A stretch of DNA of 52,219 nucleotides from Kribbella antibiotica. GTDB taxonomy: Bacteria; Actinomycetota; Actinomycetes; Propionibacteriales; Kribbellaceae. Shown in pieces: positions 26,765 through 36,110 of this stretch. The DNA lies in NCBI RefSeq assembly GCF_004349055.1, contig NZ_SMKX01000048.1:1-52219 (forward strand), given 5' to 3'. The position numbers were made by a program, and so were the translations under genes. Every line of letters starts with the position of its first letter. The first letter of the stretch is position 1. Below the pieces are notes generated by a model. That model searched no databases, was not told the DNA's origin, and saw only the letters and a list, made by a program, of their open reading frames with translations.

Positions 26765-26804
26765 CTCCTTCCGTCAAGGCCTCGTTGTTGTTCGCCTTGA
26801 CGGA
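26765..26804 (-). promoter_or_regulatory. Leader hairpin abutting the ribosome site of the sigma-factor gene
   Basis: TCCGTCAAGG and CCTTGACGGA (26770-26779 and 26795-26804) are perfect inverted repeats with a 15-nt loop. On the minus-strand transcript the stem ends right against AGGAG (26765-26770), so it could modulate translation or protect the 5' end. The distal arm also overlaps the CGTC that fits the -10 of the predicted ECF promoter, so an operator role is equally possible. Confidence 0.5.
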
Positions 26805-26829
26805 CTGGACCTGGCAAATGGTTGCATCA
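26803..26829 (-). promoter_or_regulatory. Candidate ECF promoter of the SigE-family operon
   Basis: On the minus strand GCAACC is followed 17 nt later by CGTC, the layout of ECF-type -35/-10 elements. The 12 nt TGATGCAACCAT around the -35 are identical to those upstream of the second sigma-factor gene (47269-47280). Autoregulation is typical of ECF factors; here it is inferred. Confidence 0.55.
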
Positions 26830-26895
26830 GGCGGAAATCATCGCTGTGAGTCGTGGCGGGGTTACCGTGTGTCGCAGACCAGTTGGCAGCTGGTC

Positions 26896-26916
26896 CCGTT
26901 CGACAATGTCGAACGG
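26896..26916. promoter_or_regulatory. Perfect 9+9 bp palindrome upstream of the glycerol operon
   Basis: CCGTTCGAC (26896-26904) and GTCGAACGG (26908-26916) flank AAT. It lies 90 nt before the glycerol facilitator start in the divergent region with the sigma-factor operon. Size and form match IclR-family operators. The GylR-like IclR protein at 35.3-36.1 kb is the most likely binder, though this is inference. A smaller repeat ACCAG...CTGGT sits directly upstream. Confidence 0.6.
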
Positions 26917-27005
26917 TAGGCGTTGTGGTAGCCGCCGCATGCTCCTAGATTCCAGCCAGCCGTGGTCGTCACGGCGGTCTTGTAAGGGAAGGGAGGCCAG
27001 CCGGT

Positions 27006-27836
27006 ATGGCTACGACCGAAGCGGTCAAAGCGAAAACCCTTCTGGGGGAGTGTTCTGCCGAGCTCGCAGGCACGTTCATCCTGATCCTGTTCGGCTGCGG
27101 TGTGGTGGCGCAGGTGGTGGCCGGAGGGATCGGCGACCACGACTCGATCGCGTGGGCGTGGGGACTCGGTGTGACACTGGGCATCTACGTGGCGGGCCGG
27201 ATGACCGGCGCGCACCTGAACCCGGCGGTGACGATCGCCCTGGCGGCGTTCCGCGGATTCAGCTGGAAGAAGGTGCTGCCGTACGCGGTGGCACAGTTCC
27301 TCGGAGCGTTCCTGGCGGCGCTCGTGGTTCGGTGGAACTACACCGAGGCACTGAACAAGGTCGACCCCGGTCTGACCATCAAGACCCAGGGCGTGTTCTC
27401 CACGCTCCCGGGCAACGGCAGCATGGATCTCGGCGTCGACATGTGGGGCGGCTTCCGGGACCAGATCATCGGTACGGCGATCCTGATGTTCGTGATCCTG
27501 GCGATCACCGACATGCGCAACACGGCCCCGGCGGCCAACCTCGCACCGTTCGTCGTGGGCCTCCTGGTGGTGGCCATCGGAATGGCGTGGGGAACCAACG
27601 CGGGCTACGCGATCAACCCGGCCCGTGACTTCGGACCGCGGTTGGCGTCGTTCTTCACCGGGTACGGGGGAGCGTTCAAGGATCAGTTCGGGGACGTCTA
27701 TTTCTGGGTGCCGATCGTGGCACCGATCATCGGCGCCCTGGTCGGCGCGTTCCTCTACGACCTGCTGGTCGGGCGCAACCTGCCGATCGCGGACGAAGAA
27801 GAAGAGCCGGGACGCATTCCTGAGGAAGCTGCATGA
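27006..27836 (+). CDS. glpF: Glycerol uptake facilitator (aquaglyceroporin, MIP family)
   Basis: Membrane channel for glycerol. Six hydrophobic segments and two half-helix loops are visible: first NPA at residues 72-74 (GAHLNPAVT), second at 204-206 (YAINPARDFGPR). Asp208 after the second NPAR is the usual mark of glycerol-conducting rather than water-only channels. The C-terminus is acidic and cytoplasmic. It heads the glpF-glpK-glpD cluster downstream of a palindromic operator. 276 aa, normal. The stop overlaps a possible 25-codon ORF (ATGA). Confidence 0.95.
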   Translation: MATTEAVKAKTLLGECSAELAGTFILILFGCGVVAQVVAGGIGDHDSIAWAWGLGVTLGIYVAGRMTGAHLNPAVTIALAAFRGFSWKKVLPYAVAQFLGAFLAALVVRWNYTEALNKVDPGLTIKTQGVFSTLPGNGSMDLGVDMWGGFRDQIIGTAILMFVILAITDMRNTAPAANLAPFVVGLLVVAIGMAWGTNAGYAINPARDFGPRLASFFTGYGGAFKDQFGDVYFWVPIVAPIIGALVGAFLYDLLVGRNLPIADEEEEPGRIPEEAA

Positions 27837-27910
27837 GCGAGCGCAGCGAGCGAACCAGAAAGCACAGCCATCTAATCATCATTCGTGAGGAAGGGACCTT
27901 CCATGGCTGA
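27833..27910 (+). CDS. Possible 25-residue ORF bridging glpF and glpK
   Basis: ATG overlaps the glpF stop as ATGA, and the frame runs [20 protein letters not shown]... to a TGA 8 bases inside glpK. The underlying DNA GAGCGAGCGCAGCGAGCGAA is an imperfect palindrome that I recall as recurring between actinobacterial genes. It may therefore be a repeat whose reading frame only allows coupled re-initiation. Peptide production is unproven. Confidence 0.25.
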   Translation: MSERSERTRKHSHLIIIREEGTFHG

Positions 27911-29420
27911 CTTCGTCGGTGCTGTCGATCAGGGCACCACGAGCACCCGCTTCATGATCTTCGACCACTCCGGCAACGAGGTGGGCAAGCACCAGCTCGA
28001 GCACGAGCAGATCCTGCCGCAGGCCGGCTGGGTGGAGCACAACCCGACCGAGATCTGGGAGCGGACCAGCTCGGTGATCCAGACCGCGCTGAACAAGAAC
28101 GGGCTGCATGCCAGCGACCTGGCGGCGCTCGGCATCACCAACCAGCGCGAGACGGCCGTGGTCTGGAACCGCAAGACCGGCCGCCCGTACTACAACGCGA
28201 TCGTCTGGCAGGACACCCGCACCGACCGGATCGCCTCCGCCCTGGAGCGCGAAGGCAAGGGTGACATCATCCGGCAGAAGGCCGGCCTGCCGCCGGCGAC
28301 GTACTTCTCGGCCGGCAAGGTGCAGTGGATCCTGGAGAACGTCGACGGCGTCCGCGCCGCGGCCGAGGCCGGGGACGCGATCTTCGGCAACACCGACAGC
28401 TGGCTGCTGTGGAACCTGACCGGCGGCGTCAACGGTGGCGTGCACATCACCGACGTCACCAACGCCAGCCGCACCATGCTGATGAACCTCGAGACCCTCG
28501 ACTGGGACGACGAGCTGATCGGCTTCTTCAACATCCCGCGGCAGATGCTGCCCGAGATCCGGCCGTCGTCGGACCCGAACAAGTACGGCGAGACGCTCGT
28601 GAACGGCCCGCTCGGTGGCGTGGTCGCGTTGACGGGCGACCTCGGCGACCAGCAGGCCGCGACCGTCGGCCAGGTCTGCTTCAACCCGGGCGAGGCCAAG
28701 AACACCTACGGCACCGGCAACTTCATGCTGCTGAACACCGGTACCGAGCTGGTCCGGTCGAAGGCCGGTCTGCTCAGCACGATGTGCTACCAGTTCGGCG
28801 ACGAGGCTCCGGTCTATGCGCTGGAGGGTTCCATCGCGGTGACCGGGTCGGCAGTGCAGTGGCTGCGCGACCAGCTCGGCATCATCTCCGGTGCGAGCGA
28901 GATCGAGAACCTGGCCCGGACGGTCCCGGACAACGGTGGCGTGTACTTCGTCCCCGCGTTCTCCGGCCTGTTCGCGCCGTACTGGCGCTCCGACGCCCGC
29001 GGCGCGATCGTCGGGCTGTCGCGGTTCAACACCAACGCTCACCTGGCGCGCGCAACACTGGAAGCGATCTGCTACCAGAGCAAGGACGTCACGGACGCGA
29101 TGGAGAAGGACTCCGGTGTGAAGCTGGACGTGCTGAAGGTCGACGGCGGTGTCACGGCCAACGAGCTGGCCATGCAGATGCAGGCCGACATCCTCGGCGT
29201 ACCGGTGAGCAAGCCGGTCGTGGCCGAGACCACGGCCCTGGGTGCGGCCTACGCGGCCGGACTCGCGGTCGGGTTCTGGAAGAACAAGGAAGAGCTCGTC
29301 CAGAACTGGAACGAGGACAAGCGCTGGGAACCCCAGTGGAACGACGAGCAGCGCAGTAAGGGGTACGCGGGCTGGCAGAAGGCCGTCTCGCGCACGCTTG
29401 ACTGGGTCGACGTCGACTAA
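27903..29420 (+). CDS. glpK: Glycerol kinase, copy 1
   Basis: FGGY-family kinase that makes sn-glycerol 3-phosphate from glycerol and ATP. ATG 27903 follows GAGGAAGGGA. Hallmarks: [21 protein letters not shown] at the N-terminus, [41 protein letters not shown], the ADP-binding [13 protein letters not shown], and the C-terminal [20 protein letters not shown]. 505 aa is normal. It sits between the facilitator and glycerol-3-phosphate dehydrogenase genes, so it is the operon copy. A second, clearly different kinase (503 aa) occurs at 33.8-35.3 kb. Confidence 0.97.
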   Translation: MADFVGAVDQGTTSTRFMIFDHSGNEVGKHQLEHEQILPQAGWVEHNPTEIWERTSSVIQTALNKNGLHASDLAALGITNQRETAVVWNRKTGRPYYNAIVWQDTRTDRIASALEREGKGDIIRQKAGLPPATYFSAGKVQWILENVDGVRAAAEAGDAIFGNTDSWLLWNLTGGVNGGVHITDVTNASRTMLMNLETLDWDDELIGFFNIPRQMLPEIRPSSDPNKYGETLVNGPLGGVVALTGDLGDQQAATVGQVCFNPGEAKNTYGTGNFMLLNTGTELVRSKAGLLSTMCYQFGDEAPVYALEGSIAVTGSAVQWLRDQLGIISGASEIENLARTVPDNGGVYFVPAFSGLFAPYWRSDARGAIVGLSRFNTNAHLARATLEAICYQSKDVTDAMEKDSGVKLDVLKVDGGVTANELAMQMQADILGVPVSKPVVAETTALGAAYAAGLAVGFWKNKEELVQNWNEDKRWEPQWNDEQRSKGYAGWQKAVSRTLDWVDVD

Positions 29421-29464
29421 GTACTGAAACACACGCACGGGAACACGGAAGAAGGGGCAGCACA

Positions 29465-31177
29465 GTGGCGGTAGTAGCTCTGTCACCGCAAGCAAGGGCC
29501 GACGCGATCGACGCGATGGCCGACGGACGAGAGCTGGACGTCCTGGTGGTCGGTGGCGGGGTGGTCGGCACCGGCTCGGCACTCGATGCCGCAACCCGGG
29601 GCCTGACCACCGGACTGCTGGAGGCGCGCGACTTCGCGAGCGGTACCTCCAGCCGTTCCAGCAAGCTGATCCACGGCGGTCTGCGCTACCTGGAGATGCT
29701 CGACTTCCGACTGGTGCACGAGGCGTTGCAGGAGCGCGGCCTGCTCCTGCAACGCCTGGCACCGCACCTGGTCAAGCCGGTGCCGTTCCTCTACCCGCTC
29801 CAGCACCGCTGGTGGGAGCGGTTCTACGCCGGCGCCGGCGTCGCCCTGTACGACGCCATGGCGCTCAGCTCCGGTCTCGGCGCCGGACTGCCGATCCACA
29901 AGCACCTGACGCGCCGCGGTGCGATGCGACTCGTGCCGTCGCTGAAGAAGTCGGCGCTCGTCGGCGCCCTCATGTACTACGACGCTCAGGTCGACGACGC
30001 GCGCCACACGATGGAGCTCGCGCGGACAGCAGCGTCGTACGGCGCTCATGTCGCGAACCGCGTCAAGGTCACCGGCTTCCTGCGCCAAGGTGAGCGAGTC
30101 ACCGGTGTGAAGGCCAAGGACCTGGAGAGCGGGCGCGAGTTCGAGGTCCGGGCCAAGCAGGTCGTCAACGCGACCGGCGTCTGGACCGATGACACCCAAG
30201 GCATGGTCGGCGAGCGCGGGCAATATCACGTGCGCGCCTCGAAGGGCATTCACCTGGTCGTGCCGAAGGACCGCATCCAGTCCACCGCCGGGATGATCCT
30301 GCGCACCGAGAAGTCGGTGCTGTTCATCATTCCGTGGGGTCGGCACTGGCTGATCGGCACCACCGACACCGACTGGAACCTGGACAAGGCCCACCCGGCC
30401 GCGACCAGCAAGGACATCGAGTACCTGCTCGACCACGTCAACTCCGTGCTCGTCACGCCGCTCACCCGCGAAGACGTCGAGGGCGTGTACGCCGGACTGC
30501 GGCCGCTGCTGGCCGGTGAGTCGGAGAGCACGTCGAAGCTGTCGCGTGAACACGTCGTCGCGCACGCCGCACCCGGCCTCGTAGTGGTTGCTGGTGGCAA
30601 GTACACGACGTACCGGGTGATGGCCAAGGACGCGATCGACGCAGCCGCGGCCGCCCTGGACGGTCGGGTGCCGAAGTCGGTCACCAAGACCACGCCGCTG
30701 GTCGGCGCGGACGGCTACCACGCGATGTGGAACCAGCGGCACCTGATCGCGCAGCGCTCCGGGCTGCATGTTGCTCGGATCGAACACCTCCTCAACCGGT
30801 ACGGCGCTCTGATCGACGAGGTGCTCGCGCTCGTCGCGGAGGACCCGTCGCTCGGCGAGCAGTTGCCTGGCACGCAGGACTATCTGCAGGCCGAGGTCGT
30901 CTACGGCGCAAAGGCCGAAGGCGCGCGCCACCTGGACGACGTACTGGCTCGACGGACCCGGATCTCGATCGAGGCCTGGGACCGCGGGGTCGAGGCCGCC
31001 GAGGCGGCAGCGCGACTGATGGCGCCGGTGCTCGGCTGGGACGAGAAGGCGATCGAGCGCGAGGTGTCGTTCTACCTGCGTCGCGTAGAGTCCGAACGCG
31101 CCTCGCAGGACCAGCCGGACGACGAGTCGGCCGACAAGGTTCGTCTGGAGGCACCGGACATCGTCTCCCCAGCGTGA
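29465..31177 (+). CDS. glpD: Glycerol-3-phosphate dehydrogenase, FAD-dependent (aerobic type)
   Basis: Oxidises sn-glycerol 3-phosphate to dihydroxyacetone phosphate and passes electrons to quinone at the membrane. The FAD-binding motif DVLVVGGGVVGTGSALDAATRG is at residues ~25-46. The family signature SSRSSKLIHGGLRYLE follows, then IIPWGRHWLIGTTDTDW in the catalytic part. A C-terminal DAO_C domain (RYGALIDEVLALVAEDPSL) is present. 570 aa is standard. GTG start with GAAGAAGGGGC upstream; 44 nt after glpK, same transcript. Confidence 0.97.
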   Translation: MAVVALSPQARADAIDAMADGRELDVLVVGGGVVGTGSALDAATRGLTTGLLEARDFASGTSSRSSKLIHGGLRYLEMLDFRLVHEALQERGLLLQRLAPHLVKPVPFLYPLQHRWWERFYAGAGVALYDAMALSSGLGAGLPIHKHLTRRGAMRLVPSLKKSALVGALMYYDAQVDDARHTMELARTAASYGAHVANRVKVTGFLRQGERVTGVKAKDLESGREFEVRAKQVVNATGVWTDDTQGMVGERGQYHVRASKGIHLVVPKDRIQSTAGMILRTEKSVLFIIPWGRHWLIGTTDTDWNLDKAHPAATSKDIEYLLDHVNSVLVTPLTREDVEGVYAGLRPLLAGESESTSKLSREHVVAHAAPGLVVVAGGKYTTYRVMAKDAIDAAAAALDGRVPKSVTKTTPLVGADGYHAMWNQRHLIAQRSGLHVARIEHLLNRYGALIDEVLALVAEDPSLGEQLPGTQDYLQAEVVYGAKAEGARHLDDVLARRTRISIEAWDRGVEAAEAAARLMAPVLGWDEKAIEREVSFYLRRVESERASQDQPDDESADKVRLEAPDIVSPA

Positions 31178-31201
31178 AGTTGGGGCCAGCGTGAGGTTTG
31201 A

Positions 31202-32014
31202 ATGGAACTGACTGAACTGATCGAGCGTTCCGATGCCGAGTTCGTGTGGGAGCTCGGCAGCAGCTCCGGGCCCGGCCCGGCGCTGCTCGGGACGACCCGG
31301 CATCGGTTCGGATCGGTCGCCGTACTGGCTGCTCCGCGGGACACGCTGTCGTTCTGGTCCCGGGCAGCCGGTTTCGGTCTCGATCGGCCGGTCGACTCGG
31401 TCGTGATCGGCGAGGTGCTGGACTACCTGCGCGACGCTGGGTGCACGACGGCGAACCTGAGCATCGCGCCGCAGTTGCAGCCGCCGGACTGGGATGCGAT
31501 CTGCGTTGAGCACTCACTGACCGCCGGGCCGACCTCGATGCGGCTGACGCGGCCGGCCGAGCCGGTGAAGCCCGCGGCGACCGAGCTGCGGGTTGGGACC
31601 ATCGAGTCATCGGACGCTGATGCGTGGGCTCAGCTGCAGCTCGACGTCTTCGAGATGGACGACGAGAACTTCCGGTCGATGCTGGTGGCCTACACCGACT
31701 GGCCGGGGGTGACGGCGTACGGGACCTGGGACGGCGACACCCTCGTCGGTACGGCGTCGCTGCATGTCGTGGCTGGGGTTGGGCGTTTCCTCAATGGCGC
31801 GACCAGGCCGGAGTATCGGGGTCGTGGTGGACAGTCGGCGCTGGTGGCGCAGCGGATCGCCGACGCGTTCGAGCAGGGCTGTGCGTGGGTCACCTCGGAC
31901 ACGGCCAAGCCTGAGCCTGGCGGACACAATTCGTCGCTGTCCAACCTTGAGCGGGCCGGATTCACCGTGCTGGCCGAGCGTGCGCACGCGGTCTGGGCAT
32001 TGCCTGTTAGCTGA
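31202..32014 (+). CDS. GNAT-family N-acetyltransferase, tandem paralogue 1
   Basis: 270 aa. N-terminal ~110 residues form a family-specific module (MELTELIERSDAEFVWELG ... AAGFGLDRPVDSVVIGEVLDYLRDAG). The C-terminal GNAT fold has the acetyl-CoA loop RPEYRGRGGQSALVAQRIADAF and NSSLSNLERAGFTVL. The acceptor is unknown; such actinobacterial two-part GNATs are mostly uncharacterised. It begins 24 nt after the glpD stop and could be in the same transcript. The next gene is a paralogue in the same direction, so this is a tandem duplication. Confidence 0.88.
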   Translation: MELTELIERSDAEFVWELGSSSGPGPALLGTTRHRFGSVAVLAAPRDTLSFWSRAAGFGLDRPVDSVVIGEVLDYLRDAGCTTANLSIAPQLQPPDWDAICVEHSLTAGPTSMRLTRPAEPVKPAATELRVGTIESSDADAWAQLQLDVFEMDDENFRSMLVAYTDWPGVTAYGTWDGDTLVGTASLHVVAGVGRFLNGATRPEYRGRGGQSALVAQRIADAFEQGCAWVTSDTAKPEPGGHNSSLSNLERAGFTVLAERAHAVWALPVS

Positions 32015-32052
32015 ACGATTCTCGACTTTATTCACGGGCTAACATAAGTCGC

Positions 32053-32853
32053 ATGGAGCTGACTGAGCGTCTGGAACGTGCCGAAGGCGAGATGATCTGG
32101 GCGCTGACACAGAGCCCGCCGGACGTGCTGGACGCGCTCGGCGTCAGCGGGCAGCGGATCGGCAAGGGCATTGTCGTTGTCCTGCGCGACGACTCGATGG
32201 ACTACTGGTCGCGCGCGTCCGGATTCGGCTTCGACTGTCCGATCGACAGCGCGCTGCTCGGCGAGATCCTCGACGTCGCCCGGGCCGCCGGTGGGCACGC
32301 GCTGAACTTTCACCTCGCTCCTGAGGTGCTGCCAGCAGACTGGGTCGACCTCTGCGCCGAGCACGGCATCGTTGCCGGAGGCACCTGGGTCAAGGCGGTC
32401 CGCGAGGCCGGCCCGGTCGACGCGGTCCCGACCGACCTGCGGATCGGCATCGTCGACCCCTCGGAAGCGGCCGTGTGGGCCGCCACTCAGATCGAGGTCT
32501 TCGGCATGCCCGCTGAGCAGACCGACCTGATCACCGCCTTCGCGAGCGCTCCGGGCTGCACGCCGTACGGCGCCTGGGACGGCGACAAACTGGTCGCCAC
32601 CGGGGGACTGGTCGAGGTCGGCGAGGTCGGCGAATGCGTCAGCGGTACGACGCTCCCGGCGTACCGGGGTCGTGGTGCGCAGTCGGCGATCCTGGCCCGC
32701 CGGGTATCGGACGCGTTCGCGGCCGGCTGCCGCTGGGTCGCCTCCGAAACCGGCAAGCCCGGACCGGGTGAGCACAACTCGTCCCTGGCCAACATGGAAC
32801 GCGTCGGCTTCAAGATCGCCTACGACCGCACCATCTATCGCTGGACGGCGTAA
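32053..32853 (+). CDS. GNAT-family N-acetyltransferase, tandem paralogue 2
   Basis: 266 aa, built like the previous gene: MELTERLERAEGEMIWAL..., RASGFGFDCPIDSALLGEILDVARAAG, then the GNAT part with YRGRGAQSAILARRVSDAFAAG and NSSLANMERVGFKIAYDRT. Overall similarity to paralogue 1 is clear but far from identical, so the duplication is old. A 38-nt gap with A/T-rich sequence (TTTATTCACG) may hold its own promoter. The stop lies 3 nt before the end of the convergent small secreted-protein gene. Confidence 0.88.
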   Translation: MELTERLERAEGEMIWALTQSPPDVLDALGVSGQRIGKGIVVVLRDDSMDYWSRASGFGFDCPIDSALLGEILDVARAAGGHALNFHLAPEVLPADWVDLCAEHGIVAGGTWVKAVREAGPVDAVPTDLRIGIVDPSEAAVWAATQIEVFGMPAEQTDLITAFASAPGCTPYGAWDGDKLVATGGLVEVGEVGECVSGTTLPAYRGRGAQSAILARRVSDAFAAGCRWVASETGKPGPGEHNSSLANMERVGFKIAYDRTIYRWTA

Positions 32854-32856
32854 ACC

Positions 32857-33240
32857 TCACCCGACACTGACGGTGTAATGGGCGCCGTCGTCGGTGAATT
32901 CGTAGTTCCCGGCGCCGTTGATTCGCTTCGCGCCGAGATTGTCGTCGTCATCGGGCCAGTCGCCTTCCATCACCGTGAGCACCTTGCCCGCCTCGATCGG
33001 GATATCGGCAATGTCCTTGTCGTCGCCGGCGGTGAACTGAATCGAATTCATGATCACCGTGCCGTCGACCACCAGGTAGATATCGTCGGCGCCGGTGTTG
33101 TCTTCTGTCGCATGACATTTGATGCGGGTGATCTTGAGCGCCTGCGTGCCGTCGCTGGAGGCCTGCGCCACCACCGGAGCGAGCCCGAGCGAGCTTGCAC
33201 CGATCGCTACCGCCGCCAGCACCCGAATGATTGAAGACAT
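32857..33240 (-). CDS. Small secreted acidic protein of unknown function
   Basis: ATG 33240 follows GGGAGGAAATGAA. The signal peptide (MSSIIRVLAAVAIGASSLGLAPVVAQA) should be cut near residue 27. The ~100-residue mature part is acidic and reads LKITRIKCHATEDNTGADDIYLVVDG, later EGDWPDDDDNLG and a closing YEFTDDGAHYTVSVG. The CxxTED(x)TGxDD(x)YL pattern recurs in actinobacterial secreted and C2-like beta-sandwich proteins, which can bind calcium; that resemblance is from memory. Only one cysteine. Function unknown. Confidence 0.7.
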   Translation of the reverse strand: MSSIIRVLAAVAIGASSLGLAPVVAQASSDGTQALKITRIKCHATEDNTGADDIYLVVDGTVIMNSIQFTAGDDKDIADIPIEAGKVLTVMEGDWPDDDDNLGAKRINGAGNYEFTDDGAHYTVSVG

Positions 33241-33499
33241 TTCATTTCCTCCCGAGTTGATGTCTGATGCCCGGGACATTAGGCGCGCACTATATCAAGC
33301 GTTTGAAAGCCAGGTCACAATCAACGCTCTACGATCACGCTGGAAAGGCTTGCAATCCTGACGTCCGCAGGACCCGTCGGCGAATCTGCGGTTGGCGGAG
33401 GTCCAAGATCTGCGCCGAGTGGAAACTCCAGGTCGACCAGTTGAACAAAACGTTCCACCCAACGACCTCGGCAGGCCGGAACGTGGGTCGCTCGCGCCC

Positions 33500-33540
33500 A
33501 GTGGTAATTTTTGGTCGCTAGGTGCGAAAAAGCTTCCACT
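33500..33540. repeat. Imperfect hairpin 1 with AATTTTT/GAAAAAG core
   Basis: AGTGG...CCACT ends enclose TAATTTTTGGTCGC and GCGAAAAAGC around a short loop. Pairing is imperfect beside the T/A tract. The design (outer GTG/CAC, inner TTTTT/AAAAA, G+C-rich tip with GGTC and GTGC) is the same as in hairpin 2, 40 nt downstream. Confidence 0.5.
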
Positions 33541-33579
33541 CAAGGGCTTCGGTAGACGGAACACGAGGGGCACTTTGCA

Positions 33580-33626
33580 TTACACGTGAATTTTTCGGGT
33601 CTATGCGCCGAAAAAGTCACGTGTAA
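33580..33626. repeat. Hairpin 2: 19-bp stem with one mismatch, AATTTTT/GAAAAAG core
   Basis: TTACACGTGA (33580-33589) pairs with TCACGTGTAA (33617-33626), then an A/G mismatch, then TTTTTCGG (33591-33598) with CCGAAAAA (33608-33615), loop of 9 nt. As DNA it contains a CACGTG E-box-like hexamer in each arm. It may be a terminator-like structure or an extragenic repeat. Confidence 0.65.
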
Positions 33627-33804
33627 CGACGCAGCACGGGCCAGTTGGGCGCGGCAGGACCCCACGCTTCCTTGCCGGCTTCTTTCACCACAGCGGAGGG
33701 TCACTTTCAAGGCTTCCTCGCTACCGGCCGCAACCATAGCGGGCACCTCAGACGGCGGTCACGCGGTCGCCGACCTCGCCAGTACCTCACAGTCGACGCG
33801 GGAA

Positions 33805-35316
<1,512 letters not shown>

Positions 35317-36075
35317 TCAGGAGTCACCCCGCAGATCTCGGGCGATGGCTTCGGCCGTCGCCCGGACCATCGCCACCAGGTCAGGGCGATGCTTCATGCG
35401 GCTGTCGCAGACTCGTTCGATGCGGCCGGTGAGGCCGACGGCGCCGACGACCAGACCGCCCAGGCCACGAATCGGGGCCGCGATGCCGGCCGTCTCGATC
35501 GTGTGCTCCTCGAACTCGCCGGCCCAGCCGCGAGAGCGGACTGCGGCCAGCTCCTCGGCCAGCCGGGGTGCGTCGATGATGGTTCGGGTGGTGAAAGCTT
35601 CGAGGCGCTTCGGCCGCGCGGCGCCACTCGCGTCGTACGCGAGCACGGCCTTGCCCAATGCGGTCGCGTGCGGAGGGAGCGTCGTACCGACGTCCAGGTC
35701 TTGGTCGCTGTCGTCGGGGCGGAAGACGTGGTGGACGATGGCGACCTTCGCGTCGACGAGCCGGCCGACGCGCACGACCTCGCCGCTGCGGGCGGCCAGC
35801 GAGTCGGCCCAGTTGATCGCGCGGCTGCGCAGCTCGTTCGGATCGAGGTAGCTCTCGCCGAGCCGGCCGAAGGCGTCGCTCAGGTGATAATGCGCGCCAC
35901 TGCGGTCCTGCTCGACGAACCCGACCTGATGCAACGTGCGCAGAATTCCGTGCACAGTCGTCTTGGCCAGGCCGAGCGCGTTGCCGACATCCGCGACACC
36001 GAGCCCGTTGGGAGCAACCGCGAGTAGGCGGAGCACGGCCGCAGCCCTCTCGATCGACTGCACGCTGCCCGGCAC
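35317..36075 (-). CDS. IclR-family transcriptional regulator, GylR-like
   Basis: N-terminal winged helix (VQSIERAAAVLRLLAVAPNGLGVADVGNALGLAKTTVHGILRTLHQVGFVEQD) plus the C-terminal IclR effector domain (VGTTLPPHATALGKAVLAYDAS ... GIAAPIRGLGGLVVGAVGLTG). 252 aa. Linkage to glycerol kinase mirrors Streptomyces GylR, an IclR protein that represses glycerol genes, so glycerol 3-phosphate or glycerol is the likely effector. Start GTG 36075; a GTG four codons later is an alternative. The palindrome before glpF is the best candidate operator. Confidence 0.9.
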   Translation of the reverse strand: MPGSVQSIERAAAVLRLLAVAPNGLGVADVGNALGLAKTTVHGILRTLHQVGFVEQDRSGAHYHLSDAFGRLGESYLDPNELRSRAINWADSLAARSGEVVRVGRLVDAKVAIVHHVFRPDDSDQDLDVGTTLPPHATALGKAVLAYDASGAARPKRLEAFTTRTIIDAPRLAEELAAVRSRGWAGEFEEHTIETAGIAAPIRGLGGLVVGAVGLTGRIERVCDSRMKHRPDLVAMVRATAEAIARDLRGDS

Positions 36076-36110
36076 ACCCGCAGGCTACCGGTGAAACCAC
36101 CGCGTGGCTG

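Larger units (their letters stand above)
33241..33804. other. 564-bp non-coding region with two related hairpins
   Basis: No credible gene is visible. Short frames on both strands have poor codon bias and lack ribosome sites. One minus-strand 72-codon frame (MEAFSHLATKNYHWARATHVPAC...) is produced mainly by hairpin sequence. Base composition is lower in G+C than flanking genes. Two stem-loops with a similar A/T core are annotated separately. The region may be a remnant, an extragenic repeat cluster, or contain a small RNA. Confidence 0.55.

Noticed and set aside
29483..31513. 676-codon minus-strand frame opposite glpD
   Set aside because: High-GC antisense artefact; glpD is unambiguous and no motif is found on the other strand.
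33321..33539. 72-codon minus-strand frame (MEAFSHLATKNYHWARATHVPAC...)
   Set aside because: Looks superficially protein-like but no ribosome site, and much of it is generated by hairpin 1; kept only as a note in the non-coding region.
33580..33626. Possible CRISPR-like or phage attachment site
   Set aside because: Only a single hairpin pair with no regular spacers, no cas genes, no integrase and no tRNA nearby.
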